In this document: positions 8,885 through 18,659 of the stretch, in pieces
Position numbering within the stretch: position 1 is the first letter of the stretch
Layout: every line of letters starts with the position of its first letter
NCBI RefSeq assembly: GCF_004684345.1
Contig: NZ_CP038469.1
Coordinates: forward strand, 2,604,001-2,668,000
Direction of reading: 5' to 3'
DNA: 64,000 nucleotides
Origin: Citrobacter tructae
GTDB lineage: Bacteria; Pseudomonadota; Gammaproteobacteria; Enterobacterales; Enterobacteriaceae
Notes under the pieces: generated by a model
The model's input: the letters and a program-made list of their open reading frames with translations, nothing else
What the model was told of the DNA's origin: nothing
Databases searched by the model: none
Made by a program: the position numbers and the translations under genes

Positions 8885-11236
8885 GTGGCGCAGGCAGGTT
8901 TTATTTTAACCCGGCACTGGCGGGATACCCCGCAGGGGACAGAGGTTTCATTCTGGCTGGCAACGGACGATGGGCCATTGCTTGTCACGCTTGCGCCGCA
9001 AGAGTCGGTCGCGTTCATTCCTGCCGATCAGATTCCCCGCGCCAGGCAAATTTTACAGGGTGAGCAAGGCTTTCGTCTGACACCTCTGGCGTTAAAGGAT
9101 TTTCACCGCCAGCCGGTGTATGGACTTTACTGCCGCGCCCACCGCCAGTTGATGAATTACGAAAAGCGCTTACGTGAAGGTGACGTCACCGTCTATGAAG
9201 CAGACGTGCGCCCACCGGAACGTTATCTGATGGAACGCTTTATCACCTCCCCCGTCTGGGTTGACGGCGATCGGCATAACGATACCCTGATCAACGCGCG
9301 GTTGAAGCCAAATCCAGACTATCGCCCGCCATTAAAATGGCTATCACTGGATATTGAAACCACGCGCCACGGCGAGCTTTACTGCATCGGTCTGGAGGGC
9401 TGCGGACAGCGTATTGTCTATATGCTCGGCCCGGCTAATGGCGATGCCTCGCAGCTTGATTTTGAACTTGAATATGTAGCGAGCCGCCCGCAGCTGTTGG
9501 AAAAACTCAACGCGTGGATCGCCCACCACGATCCTGATGTCATCATCGGCTGGAACGTGGTGCAGTTTGATTTGCGCGTCCTGCAAAATCATGCTGAACG
9601 TTACCGTATTCCCCTGCGCTTTGGTCGTGACAACAGTGAACTGGAGTGGCGCGAACACGGCTTCAAAAACGGTGTTTTTTTCGCCCAGGCCAAAGGTCGT
9701 CTGATTATTGACGGCATTGAGGCGCTCAAATCCGCGTTCTGGAACTTTTCCTCGTTTTCACTGGAAGCGGTGTCACAAGAGCTGCTGGGTGAAGGGAAGT
9801 CTATTGATAACCCGTGGGATCGCATGGACGAAATTGACCGCCGGTTCGCTAACGATAAGCCTGCGCTTGCCACCTATAATCTAAAAGACTGCGAACTGGT
9901 CACGCGAATCTTTCATAAAACCGAGATCATGCCGTTTTTGCTGGAACGTTCAACGGTCAACGGTTTGCCTGTCGACAGGCACGGCGGTTCGGTTGCCGCC
10001 TTTGGTCATCTCTATCTTCCGCGCATGCACCGTGCCGGTTACGTTGCGCCTAATCTAGGTGAAGTCCCGCCACACGCCAGCCCCGGCGGCTACGTAATGG
10101 ACTCGCGTCCGGGTTTGTACGACTCCGTGTTAGTGCTGGATTACAAAAGCCTGTATCCGTCGATCATCCGCACCTTTTTGATCGATCCGGTGGGACTTAT
10201 TGAAGGCATGGCGCAGCCGGATCCCGAACATAGCACCGAAGGGTTCCTCGATGCCTGGTTTTCACGCGAAAAACACTGCCTACCGGAAATCGTGACCCAG
10301 ATCTGGCAAGGGCGCGACGAGGCAAAGCGCCACGGGAATAAACCGCTCTCTCAGGCGCTAAAAATCATCATGAACGCGTTTTACGGAGTGCTCGGCACCA
10401 CGGCATGTCGATTTTTCGATCCCAGGCTGGCCTCATCGATCACCATGCGCGGTCATGCCATCATGCGCCAGACCAAAGCGCTGATTGAAGCGCAGGGCTA
10501 CGACGTTATCTATGGCGATACCGACTCAACTTTTGTCTGGCTCAAAGGCGCGCACTCGGAAGAAGATGCAGCCCGGATTGGTCGGGAACTGGTGCACCAT
10601 GTCAACACCTGGTGGGCGCACTCTCTGCAACAACAAAATCTGACCAGCGCACTGGAGCTAGAGTTTGAAACCCATTTCTGCCGCTTTTTGATGCCGACCA
10701 TTCGCGGAGCAGATACGGGCAGCAAGAAACGCTATGCCGGGATGATTCAGGAAGGCGATGAGCAACGCATGGTGTTTAAGGGTCTGGAAACGGTGCGCAC
10801 CGACTGGACGCCGCTGGCACAGCAGTTCCAGCAGGAACTCTATTGGCGGGTCTTTCGTCAGGAGCCGTATCAGGATTTTGTCCGGGAAACCATCGACAGC
10901 CTGATGGCCGGTGAACTCGACGATCAGCTGGTTTACCGCAAGCGCCTGCGCCGTCCGTTAAGCGAATACCAACGTAATGTTCCGCCGCACGTTCGCGCCG
11001 CGCGGCTTGCCGATGAACAGAACGTAAAACTGGGCCGTCCGCCACAGTATCAAAATCGTGGCACCATTAAATATGTCTGGACGGTAAATGGTCCAGAACC
11101 TGTGGATTATCAGCTCTCTGCACTGGATTATGAGCATTATCTCACGCGCCAGATACAGCCGGTCGCCGAGGGAATTCTTCCCTTTGTTGATGATAACTTT
11201 GCTACACTACTCACAGGGCAACTGGGGTTATTTTGA
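8885..11236 (+). CDS. polB: DNA polymerase II
   Basis: Family B DNA polymerase with 3'-5' proofreading, SOS-induced, involved in restart and translesion synthesis at damaged forks. Its 783 residues equal the E. coli length. Exo I is DIETTRHGELYC (Asp156, Glu158). Polymerase motif A is DYKSLYPSI near 419, motif B KIIMNAFYG near 494 and motif C YGDTDS near 543. The C-terminus TGQLGLF resembles the clamp-binding peptide. Translation starts at GTG 8885 (VAQAGFILTRHW, read as Met), as in E. coli. Confidence 0.98.
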   Translation: MAQAGFILTRHWRDTPQGTEVSFWLATDDGPLLVTLAPQESVAFIPADQIPRARQILQGEQGFRLTPLALKDFHRQPVYGLYCRAHRQLMNYEKRLREGDVTVYEADVRPPERYLMERFITSPVWVDGDRHNDTLINARLKPNPDYRPPLKWLSLDIETTRHGELYCIGLEGCGQRIVYMLGPANGDASQLDFELEYVASRPQLLEKLNAWIAHHDPDVIIGWNVVQFDLRVLQNHAERYRIPLRFGRDNSELEWREHGFKNGVFFAQAKGRLIIDGIEALKSAFWNFSSFSLEAVSQELLGEGKSIDNPWDRMDEIDRRFANDKPALATYNLKDCELVTRIFHKTEIMPFLLERSTVNGLPVDRHGGSVAAFGHLYLPRMHRAGYVAPNLGEVPPHASPGGYVMDSRPGLYDSVLVLDYKSLYPSIIRTFLIDPVGLIEGMAQPDPEHSTEGFLDAWFSREKHCLPEIVTQIWQGRDEAKRHGNKPLSQALKIIMNAFYGVLGTTACRFFDPRLASSITMRGHAIMRQTKALIEAQGYDVIYGDTDSTFVWLKGAHSEEDAARIGRELVHHVNTWWAHSLQQQNLTSALELEFETHFCRFLMPTIRGADTGSKKRYAGMIQEGDEQRMVFKGLETVRTDWTPLAQQFQQELYWRVFRQEPYQDFVRETIDSLMAGELDDQLVYRKRLRRPLSEYQRNVPPHVRAARLADEQNVKLGRPPQYQNRGTIKYVWTVNGPEPVDYQLSALDYEHYLTRQIQPVAEGILPFVDDNFATLLTGQLGLF

Positions 11237-11411
11237 CGCGTGACGAAACCGTCGCCATCCAGTACCATAGCGCCCTTTCCATTCCTGGACCCATTTTACA
11301 CCACTACCACTGATTCATTAGCCTGGTAGCGGGGTCGTATGCTCTGAAAACTCGGGTTATCCGAAAAATGACGAGTATTACCTGCAATTAAAGATATAGA
11401 GCCGAACACAT

Positions 11412-14318
11412 ATGCCTTTTACACTTGGTCAACGCTGGATCAGCGATACTGAAAGCGAATTGGGACTTGGTACCGTTGTCGCCATGGATGCGCGAACCGT
11501 CACCCTACTTTTCTCCTCGACGGGTGAAAACCGTCTGTATGCGCGCAGTGACTGCCCCGTGACCCGCGTGATGTTCAATCCTGGTGATACGATAACAAGC
11601 CATGAAGGCTGGCAATTGCATGTCGATGAAGTAAAAGAAGAAAACGGACTGCTTGCCTATATCGGAACCCGCCTTGATACCGAAGAAACCGGTGTCGTAC
11701 TGCGTGAAGTGCTGCTCGACAGCAAACTGGTATTCAGCAAACCGCAGGACCGTCTGTTTGCTGGCCAAATCGACCGTATGGACCGCTTTGCGCTGCGCTA
11801 CCGTGCGCGTAAATTTCAGAGCGAGCAGTATCGTATGCCGTGGAGTGGTCTGCGTGGTCAACGTACCAGCCTGATCCCGCACCAGCTCAACATTGCCCAT
11901 GATGTTGGTCGTCGCCATGCCCCGCGCGTTCTGCTGGCAGATGAAGTTGGTTTAGGGAAAACCATTGAAGCCGGGATGATCCTGCATCAACAATTGCTGT
12001 CCGGCGCCGCCGAACGCGTACTGATCATCGTCCCCGAGACGTTACAACACCAGTGGCTGGTCGAAATGCTGCGCCGCTTCAACCTGCGCTTTGCGCTGTT
12101 TGATGATGAACGCTATGCCGAAGCGCAGCATGACGCCTACAACCCGTTTGAAACCGAACAGCTGATCATCTGCTCGCTGGATTTTGCCCGTCGTAGCAAA
12201 CAGCGTCTGGAACATTTGTGTGATGCAGAATGGGATCTGTTGGTTGTCGATGAAGCTCATCACCTGGTGTGGAGCGAAGATGCGCCAAGCCGCGAGTATA
12301 TGGCGATTGAACAACTGGCTGAGCGCGTACCGGGCATCCTGCTGCTGACCGCAACACCGGAACAGCTGGGCATGGAAAGCCACTTTGCGCGTTTGCGTTT
12401 ACTGGATCCAAGCCGTTTCCACGATTTTGAGCAGTTCGTTGAAGAGCAAAAAAATTACCGTCCGGTTGCCGATGCCGTCGCCATGCTGCTGGCGGGCAAT
12501 AAGCTGAGCAACGATGAGCTAAACATGCTGGGTGAGATGATTGGCGAGCAGGACATTGAACCATTGTTGCAAGCCGCGAACAGCGAGAGTGACGACGCTC
12601 AGAGCGCACGCCAGGAATTGGTTTCGATGCTGATGGACCGTCATGGCACCAGCCGCGTACTGTTCCGTAACACCCGTAATGGCGTGAAAGGCTTCCCTAA
12701 ACGCGAACTGCATACCATCAAGCTGCCGCTGCCAACCCAATATCAGACGGCGATCAAAGTCTCCGGCATTATGGGCGCACGTAAGAGTGCAGAAGAGCGC
12801 GCACGCGACATGCTCTATCCGGAACAGATTTATCAGGAGTTCGAAGGCGATACCGGCACCTGGTGGAACTTTGATCCCCGCGTGGAATGGTTGATGGGCT
12901 ACCTGACCAGCCATCGTTCGCAGAAGGTACTGGTTATTTGTGCGAAAGCGACCACCGCGTTGCAGCTGGAGCAGGTATTGCGCGAGCGCGAAGGTATTCG
13001 TGCCGCCGTATTCCATGAAGGGATGTCGATCATTGAACGTGACCGCGCCGCTGCCTGGTTTAGCGAAGAAGACAGCGGCGCGCAGGTCATGCTGTGCTCG
13101 GAGATCGGTTCTGAAGGCCGTAACTTCCAGTTCGCCAGCAACCTGGTGATGTTTGATCTGCCGTTTAACCCGGATCTGCTGGAACAGCGTATTGGTCGCC
13201 TGGATCGTATTGGTCAGGCGCATGATATTCAGATCCACGTCCCGTATCTGGAAAAAACCGCGCAGTCCGTGCTGGTGCGCTGGTACCACGAAGGTCTGGA
13301 TGCGTTTGAGCACACTTGCCCAACCGGGCGTACTATTTATGACACGGTCTATAACAACCTGATTGGTTATCTGGCAGAGCCGGAAAACACCGAGGGTTTT
13401 GATGACCTGATTAAAACCTGCCGTGAACAGCATGACGCGCTGAAAGTCCAGCTGGAACAAGGGCGTGACCGTCTGCTGGAAATTCACTCCAACGGTGGCG
13501 AAAAAGCGCTGGCACTGGCTGAGAGCATTGAAGAGCAGGATGATGATACCAGCCTGATCGCCTTCGCCATGAACCTGTTTGATATCGTCGGTATTAATCA
13601 GGACGATCGCGGTGACAATCTGATTGTGCTGACGCCGTCCGACCATATGCTGGTCCCTGATTTCCCGGGGCTGCCGGAAGATGGCTGCACGATTACCTTT
13701 GAACGTGATATTGCGCTGTCGCGTGAAGATGCGCAGTTTATCACCTGGGAGCATCCGCTGATCCGTAATGGTCTGGATCTGATCCTGTCTGGCGATACCG
13801 GTAGCAGCACGATTTCCCTGTTGAAAAACAAAGCATTACCGGTTGGAACCTTGCTGGTTGAACTGGTGTATGTGGTTGAAGCGCAGGCACCGAAACAGCT
13901 GCAGTTGAACCGCTTCCTGCCGCCGACGCCGGTGCGCATGCTGCTGGATAAAAACGGTAACAACCTCGCCGCGCAGGTGGAGTTTGAAACCTTTAACCGC
14001 CAGCTCAGCGCCGTTAACCGCCATACCGGTAGCAAGCTGGTCAACGCCGTGCAGCAAGATGTCCATGCGATTCTGCAACTGGGTGAAGCGCAGGTTGAGC
14101 AATCAGCCCGAGCGCTGATCGACGCCGCGCGTAAAGAGGCGGACGAGAAGTTGTCTGCGGAGCTGTCGCGTCTGGAAGCACTGCGCGCTGTTAACCCGAA
14201 CATCCGTGATGACGAACTTGCCGCGATTGAAAGCAACCGTCAACAAGTGATGGAAAGCCTGGATCAGGCTGGCTGGCGTCTGGATGCCCTGCGCCTGATC
14301 GTCGTGACGCATCAGTAA
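11412..14318 (+). CDS. rapA: RNA polymerase-associated ATPase RapA (HepA)
   Basis: SWI2/SNF2-type ATPase that binds core RNA polymerase and promotes its recycling after transcription. Its 968 residues match E. coli. The N-terminal Tudor-like domains are followed by Walker A DEVGLGKTIEAG (near 178), DEAH (about 280-283) in VVDEAHHLVW, and helicase C motifs EIGSEGRNFQF and EQRIGRLDRIGQ near 559 and 592. The C-terminus is family-typical. A 175-bp gap before it, after polB, presumably holds its promoter; no clear consensus was identified there. rluA follows 11 bases later. Confidence 0.97.
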   Translation: MPFTLGQRWISDTESELGLGTVVAMDARTVTLLFSSTGENRLYARSDCPVTRVMFNPGDTITSHEGWQLHVDEVKEENGLLAYIGTRLDTEETGVVLREVLLDSKLVFSKPQDRLFAGQIDRMDRFALRYRARKFQSEQYRMPWSGLRGQRTSLIPHQLNIAHDVGRRHAPRVLLADEVGLGKTIEAGMILHQQLLSGAAERVLIIVPETLQHQWLVEMLRRFNLRFALFDDERYAEAQHDAYNPFETEQLIICSLDFARRSKQRLEHLCDAEWDLLVVDEAHHLVWSEDAPSREYMAIEQLAERVPGILLLTATPEQLGMESHFARLRLLDPSRFHDFEQFVEEQKNYRPVADAVAMLLAGNKLSNDELNMLGEMIGEQDIEPLLQAANSESDDAQSARQELVSMLMDRHGTSRVLFRNTRNGVKGFPKRELHTIKLPLPTQYQTAIKVSGIMGARKSAEERARDMLYPEQIYQEFEGDTGTWWNFDPRVEWLMGYLTSHRSQKVLVICAKATTALQLEQVLREREGIRAAVFHEGMSIIERDRAAAWFSEEDSGAQVMLCSEIGSEGRNFQFASNLVMFDLPFNPDLLEQRIGRLDRIGQAHDIQIHVPYLEKTAQSVLVRWYHEGLDAFEHTCPTGRTIYDTVYNNLIGYLAEPENTEGFDDLIKTCREQHDALKVQLEQGRDRLLEIHSNGGEKALALAESIEEQDDDTSLIAFAMNLFDIVGINQDDRGDNLIVLTPSDHMLVPDFPGLPEDGCTITFERDIALSREDAQFITWEHPLIRNGLDLILSGDTGSSTISLLKNKALPVGTLLVELVYVVEAQAPKQLQLNRFLPPTPVRMLLDKNGNNLAAQVEFETFNRQLSAVNRHTGSKLVNAVQQDVHAILQLGEAQVEQSARALIDAARKEADEKLSAELSRLEALRAVNPNIRDDELAAIESNRQQVMESLDQAGWRLDALRLIVVTHQ

Positions 14319-14329
14319 CGGAGCCATAC

Positions 14330-14989
14330 ATGGGGATGGAAAACTACAATCCGCCGCAGGAGCCCTGGCTGGTTATCCTGTATCAGGATGAACACATTAT
14401 GGTGGTCAACAAGCCAAGCGGTTTGTTGTCCGTGCCGGGTCGTCTAGAAGAGCACAAAGACAGTGTGATGACGCGTATTCAACGCGACTACCCACAGGCT
14501 GAATCCGTGCATCGTCTGGACATGGCCACCAGCGGCGTGATTGTAGTGGCGCTGACCAAAGCGGCAGAGCGCGAGCTAAAGCGCCAGTTTCGCGAGCGCG
14601 AACCGAAGAAGCAGTATGTTGCACGCGTGTGGGGGCATCCCTCACCTGCCGAGGGACTGGTGGATTTACCGCTGATTTGCGACTGGCCGAACCGACCAAA
14701 ACAGAAAGTGTGTTATGAGACGGGCAAAGCTGCGCAGACCGAGTATGAAGTAGTGGAGTTCGCGGCGGATAACACCGCTCGGGTGGTGCTAAAACCCATC
14801 ACCGGACGCTCCCACCAGTTGCGTGTGCATATGCTGGCATTAGGGCATCCGATTCTGGGCGACCGCTTCTATGCCCCGCCGGAAGCGCTGGCGCTGTCGC
14901 CGCGTCTGTTGCTGCACGCAGAGATGTTAACCATTACTCATCCCGAATACGGCAACAGTATGACCTTTAAAGTCCCGGCGGATTTTTAA
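14330..14989 (+). CDS. rluA: Dual-specificity RNA pseudouridine synthase RluA
   Basis: Makes pseudouridine at position 746 of 23S rRNA and position 32 of several tRNAs. Its 219 residues equal E. coli RluA. The catalytic aspartate is Asp64 in HRLDMATSG, and the later family motif ITGRSHQLRVHMLALGHP is present near 158-175. The ATG at 14330 gives MGMENYNPPQEPW as in E. coli. It lies 11 bases after rapA, probably co-transcribed. An ERIC repeat occupies the space between it and the convergent djlA. Confidence 0.97.
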   Translation: MGMENYNPPQEPWLVILYQDEHIMVVNKPSGLLSVPGRLEEHKDSVMTRIQRDYPQAESVHRLDMATSGVIVVALTKAAERELKRQFREREPKKQYVARVWGHPSPAEGLVDLPLICDWPNRPKQKVCYETGKAAQTEYEVVEFAADNTARVVLKPITGRSHQLRVHMLALGHPILGDRFYAPPEALALSPRLLLHAEMLTITHPEYGNSMTFKVPADF

Positions 14990-15054
14990 ATCTCAGAGCC
15001 AATTTATGCCGGGGGCGCTCTGCTTGCCCGGTCTACTGGCTGTGTGCCTCGGGT

Positions 15055-15182
15055 TATAGACACAAATCATTCGAGATGCTTCGAGGCGGCAAGCGAAGAA
15101 ATCCCCAGGAGCATAGATAACTATGTGACTGGGGTTTCACAGTGCAGCCAACAAAGAGGCAGCTTGAAGGATGCCGTGTATA
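15055..15182. repeat. ERIC element between rluA and djlA
   Basis: About 127 bp with the ERIC core: AAATCCCCAGGAGCATAG followed by CTATGTGACTGGGG. Its ends ATTCGAGATGCTTCGAGGCGG and GCAGCTTGAAGGATGCCG are the expected near-palindromic arms. It fills the gap between the convergent ends of rluA and djlA, so either transcript could carry the long hairpin in its 3' region. Confidence 0.85.
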
Positions 15183-15183
15183 T

Positions 15184-15996
15184 TTACTTAAACCCTTTCT
15201 GTTCTTTAATTAGCTCGTAGGCTTTTTGGATTTCCTGCGCTTTTTGCTTCGCCATTTCCATCATTTCTGGTGGCAACCCTTTCGCGACCAGTTTGTCGGG
15301 ATGGTGCTCGCTCATCAGTTTGCGATAAGCCCGTTTAATGGTGGTTGCATCGTCGGTGGCTTTAACGCCCAGCACGTTACACGCATCTTCCAGCGTCGGG
15401 CCGCGTTGCGCCTGCTGCCAGCCGCCGCCAGACTGCTGCTGATATCCACCGCCAAACTGTGCCCCACCCTGCATCATGCGCAGGTACTGATCAAATTGCG
15501 CACGCGAGATCCCCAGCTCCTCAGCAATCACATACAGCACTTCGCGCTCGTTAGGATGCAGTGAACCATCCGCAAACGCCGCCTGGATCTGGATCTCCAG
15601 AAACATACGGATCAGATCGAAGCGGCCAAAACAGACGCTGCGGAACTGGCGCATCTTTTCACGTAATGGGTAATTGTCTGATTTTCCCACCCGAAAGGCA
15701 TGTTGTGCTGCGGTACGTGAGTCACCGTGTAAATTCATCCGGTCCATCAGCTGGCTGGCGATATGAATATCGGCTTCCGTGACGCGTCCTTTTGATTTGG
15801 TCAGGTGTCCCATCACCTCAAAGGTGGTGGCAAAAAACAGTGCCTGACGTTCACGTTGATTCGCAAACCATGCCATTTTGCGCATGCGGGCTTTGTCGAA
15901 CATATGACCCACGAGCAGGCCTAAAACCACGCCCCAGAAGCCGCCGCCCATCATTAAGGCCACGGCTACACCAATAATCTTTCCCCAATACTGCAT
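15184..15996 (-). CDS. djlA: Membrane-anchored DnaJ-like co-chaperone DjlA
   Basis: Type III J-domain protein that stimulates DnaK from the inner membrane; in E. coli its overproduction activates the Rcs response. It is 270 residues, against 271 in E. coli. One N-terminal membrane segment is rich in glycine (IIGVAVALMMGGGFWGVVLG), then comes a TerB-like central domain, a Gln/Gly-rich linker near 190-205, and a C-terminal J domain with the HPD tripeptide in EHHPDKLVAKG. It diverges from lptD across 254 bp that include a long inverted repeat. Confidence 0.96.
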   Translation of the reverse strand: MQYWGKIIGVAVALMMGGGFWGVVLGLLVGHMFDKARMRKMAWFANQRERQALFFATTFEVMGHLTKSKGRVTEADIHIASQLMDRMNLHGDSRTAAQHAFRVGKSDNYPLREKMRQFRSVCFGRFDLIRMFLEIQIQAAFADGSLHPNEREVLYVIAEELGISRAQFDQYLRMMQGGAQFGGGYQQQSGGGWQQAQRGPTLEDACNVLGVKATDDATTIKRAYRKLMSEHHPDKLVAKGLPPEMMEMAKQKAQEIQKAYELIKEQKGFK

Positions 15997-16026
15997 AGAC
16001 TCCCCAAATCTTTACGCTGCCAGCCG

Positions 16027-16092
16027 GGCTATGTCCCACAATATAAGGTGCTTTTACCGTTTTACGGCAGCGGTCAATTGTGGGACATCGCC
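16027..16092. repeat. Inverted repeat in the djlA-lptD divergent promoter region
   Basis: ATGTCCCACAAT (16031-16042) and its exact reverse complement ATTGTGGGACAT (16077-16088) lie 34 bp apart. The match extends to 16-base arms with one mismatch (16027-16042 against 16077-16092). The AT-rich interval lies just upstream of djlA. Function is unknown: it could be a two-half-site operator or a long stem-loop in the djlA leader. Confidence 0.75.
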
Positions 16093-16250
16093 TATAATTT
16101 GCATTATCATACCTGTCATTCAATGCCGTGCCTAACACCACGGAGCCTTAATCGGCAGGATTAACACTAGCGCAGTGAAGATGAGATAAGTTAGGCTGTG
16201 ACCGTTTGTCACGCGCGACGCTACTGATGATGGAACAATAAATACAACGT

Positions 16251-18605
16251 ATGAAAAAACGTATTCCCACTCTTCTGGCCACCATGATTGCCACCGCCCT
16301 TTATAGTCAACAGGGTCTGGCAGCCGATCTCGCCTCACAGTGCATGTTAGGCGTGCCAAGCTATAACCGTCCTCTGGTGCAGGGCGAGACCAATGAATTA
16401 CCCGTTACCATCAATGCCGATCACGCAAAAGGGAATTACCCGGATGACGCCGTGTTTACCGGCAACGTGGATATTGCACAGGGTAATAGCCGCCTGCAGG
16501 CTGACGAAGTGCAACTGCACCAGAAACAGGCCGAGGGTCAACCGGAGCCGGTTCGTACCGTCGATGCGCTGGGCAACGTCCATTATGATGACAACCAGGT
16601 CATTCTGAAGGGGCCGAAGGGTTGGTCGAATCTGAATACCAAAGATACCAACGTCTGGGAGGGAGACTACCAGATGGTGGGTCGCCAGGGGCGCGGGAAA
16701 GCGGACCTGATGAAACAACGTGGCGAAAACCGCTACACCATTCTGGAAAACGGTACCTTTACCTCCTGCCTGCCAGGTTCCGATACCTGGAGCGTCGTCG
16801 GTAGTGAAGTGATCCACGACCGTGAAGAACAGGTCGCGGAAATCTGGAACGCCCGTTTTAAACTGGGTCCGGTTCCGGTCTTTTACAGCCCGTATATGCA
16901 ACTGCCAGTCGGCGACAAACGCCGCTCCGGTTTCTTGATCCCGAACGCAAAATACTCCACCAACAACTATTTTGAGTTCTACCTGCCGTATTACTGGAAC
17001 ATCGCGCCCAATATGGACGCCACCATCACGCCGCATTATATGCACCGTCGTGGCGGCGTGATGTGGGAGAACGAATTCCGCTATCTCAGCCAGGCAGGTT
17101 CCGGTTTAATGGAGTTCGACTACCTGAACTCCGATAAAGTGTACGAGGATGAACACCCGAAGGATGACAATTCACGCCGCTGGCTGTTCTACTGGCAACA
17201 CTCTGGTGTGATGGATCAGGTGTGGCGTTTCAACGTCGACTACACCAAGGTCAGCGACACCAGCTACTTTAATGATTTTGATAACAAGTACGGTTCCAGT
17301 ACCGACGGCTACGCGACGCAGAAATTTAGCGTCGGCTACGCGGTACAGAACTTTGATGCGACTGTATCGACCAAGCAGTTCCAGGTTTTTGATGCTGCAA
17401 ACAGTAACAGTTACTCAGCGCAACCGCAGTTAGACGTCAACTACTACCAGAATGATGTCGGTCCGTTCGATACCCGTATTTATGGTCAGGCTGTTCATTT
17501 CGTCAATACGAATGACAACATGCCGGAAGCGACGCGTGTTCACCTTGAGCCGACTATCAATCTACCGTTGTCGAATGATTGGGGGAGTATCAATACCGAA
17601 GCGAAACTGCTGGCAACGCACTATCAGCAGACCAACTTGGATTGGTACAACACCAATAACGCCACCAAGCTGGATGATTCCGCCAACCGCGTCATGCCGC
17701 AGTTTAAAATTGACGGCAAGATGGTATTCGAGCGTGACATGCAAATGCTGGCGCCGGGTTATACCCAGACGCTGGAGCCGCGTGCGCAGTATTTGTACGT
17801 ACCTTATCGCGACCAAAGTCATATCTATAACTATGACTCTTCCCTGCTGCAAGCTGACTACAGCGGCCTGTTCCGTGACCGTACTTATGGCGGTCTGGAC
17901 CGTATTGCTTCCGCCAACCAAGTAACGACCGGGGTCACATCTCGCGTTTATGATGACGCGGCAGTTGAACGTTTTAATATTTCTGTGGGTCAAATCTACT
18001 ATTTCACCGAGTCTCGCACCGGCGATGACAACATTAAATGGGAGAATGACGACAAAACTGGCTCGCTGGTATGGGCAGGCGATACCTACTGGCGTATCTC
18101 CGATCGCTGGGGTTTACGCAGCGGGATCCAGTACGACACGCGTCTGGACAGCGTCGCGACCAGCAGCAGCAGTATCGAATACCGTCGCGATGAAAACCGT
18201 ATGCTGCAGTTGAACTACCGTTATGCCAGCTCGGAGTATATCCAGGCAACCCTGCCGTCGTACTACTCTACGGCAGATCAGTATAAGAACGGGATTTCAC
18301 AGGTGGGTGCAGTGGCAAGCTTACCGATTGCCGATCGCTGGTCGATTGTCGGTGCTTACTACTTCGATACCAATGTGAACAAAGCGGCGGATTCAATGCT
18401 GGGCTTGCAGTACAACTCCTGCTGTTACGCCATTCGCTTTGGCTACGAGCGTAAGCTTAACGGTTGGGATGACACCCAGAAACACGCGATTTATGACAAC
18501 ACGATCGGCTTTAATATCGAACTGCGCGGCCTGAGCTCTAACTATGGCCTCGGCACCAACCAAATGTTGCGTTCGAACATTTTGCCGTATCAAAGCTCTT
18601 TATGA
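16251..18605 (+). CDS. lptD: LPS-assembly outer-membrane protein LptD
   Basis: Beta-barrel that, with LptE, inserts lipopolysaccharide into the outer leaflet of the outer membrane; essential. 784 residues. A signal peptide ends near residue 25 (QGLAADL). The N-terminal periplasmic OstA/LptA-like domain is followed by the 26-stranded barrel. The four disulfide cysteines are visible: Cys31 (ASQCMLG), one in TSCLPGSD near 173, and the pair in NSCCYAIRF near 724. First gene of lptD-surA-pdxA-rsmA-apaG-apaH; surA follows after 54 bases. Confidence 0.98.
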   Translation: MKKRIPTLLATMIATALYSQQGLAADLASQCMLGVPSYNRPLVQGETNELPVTINADHAKGNYPDDAVFTGNVDIAQGNSRLQADEVQLHQKQAEGQPEPVRTVDALGNVHYDDNQVILKGPKGWSNLNTKDTNVWEGDYQMVGRQGRGKADLMKQRGENRYTILENGTFTSCLPGSDTWSVVGSEVIHDREEQVAEIWNARFKLGPVPVFYSPYMQLPVGDKRRSGFLIPNAKYSTNNYFEFYLPYYWNIAPNMDATITPHYMHRRGGVMWENEFRYLSQAGSGLMEFDYLNSDKVYEDEHPKDDNSRRWLFYWQHSGVMDQVWRFNVDYTKVSDTSYFNDFDNKYGSSTDGYATQKFSVGYAVQNFDATVSTKQFQVFDAANSNSYSAQPQLDVNYYQNDVGPFDTRIYGQAVHFVNTNDNMPEATRVHLEPTINLPLSNDWGSINTEAKLLATHYQQTNLDWYNTNNATKLDDSANRVMPQFKIDGKMVFERDMQMLAPGYTQTLEPRAQYLYVPYRDQSHIYNYDSSLLQADYSGLFRDRTYGGLDRIASANQVTTGVTSRVYDDAAVERFNISVGQIYYFTESRTGDDNIKWENDDKTGSLVWAGDTYWRISDRWGLRSGIQYDTRLDSVATSSSSIEYRRDENRMLQLNYRYASSEYIQATLPSYYSTADQYKNGISQVGAVASLPIADRWSIVGAYYFDTNVNKAADSMLGLQYNSCCYAIRFGYERKLNGWDDTQKHAIYDNTIGFNIELRGLSSNYGLGTNQMLRSNILPYQSSL

Positions 18606-18659
18606 TCTGATTGATTTAAAACGTAATCCGCATTGCGGTTAATTAATAATGGAAAAAGT

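Noticed and set aside
12519..13754. A 411-codon open frame antisense to rapA
   Set aside because: It is a shadow of the GC-rich rapA frame with no ribosome site, motif or homologue that I recognise.
16197..16212. CRP site TGTGACCGTTTGTCAC upstream of lptD
   Set aside because: The half-sites are separated by seven bases and not six, so the match to CRP consensus fails; it is only a short palindrome.
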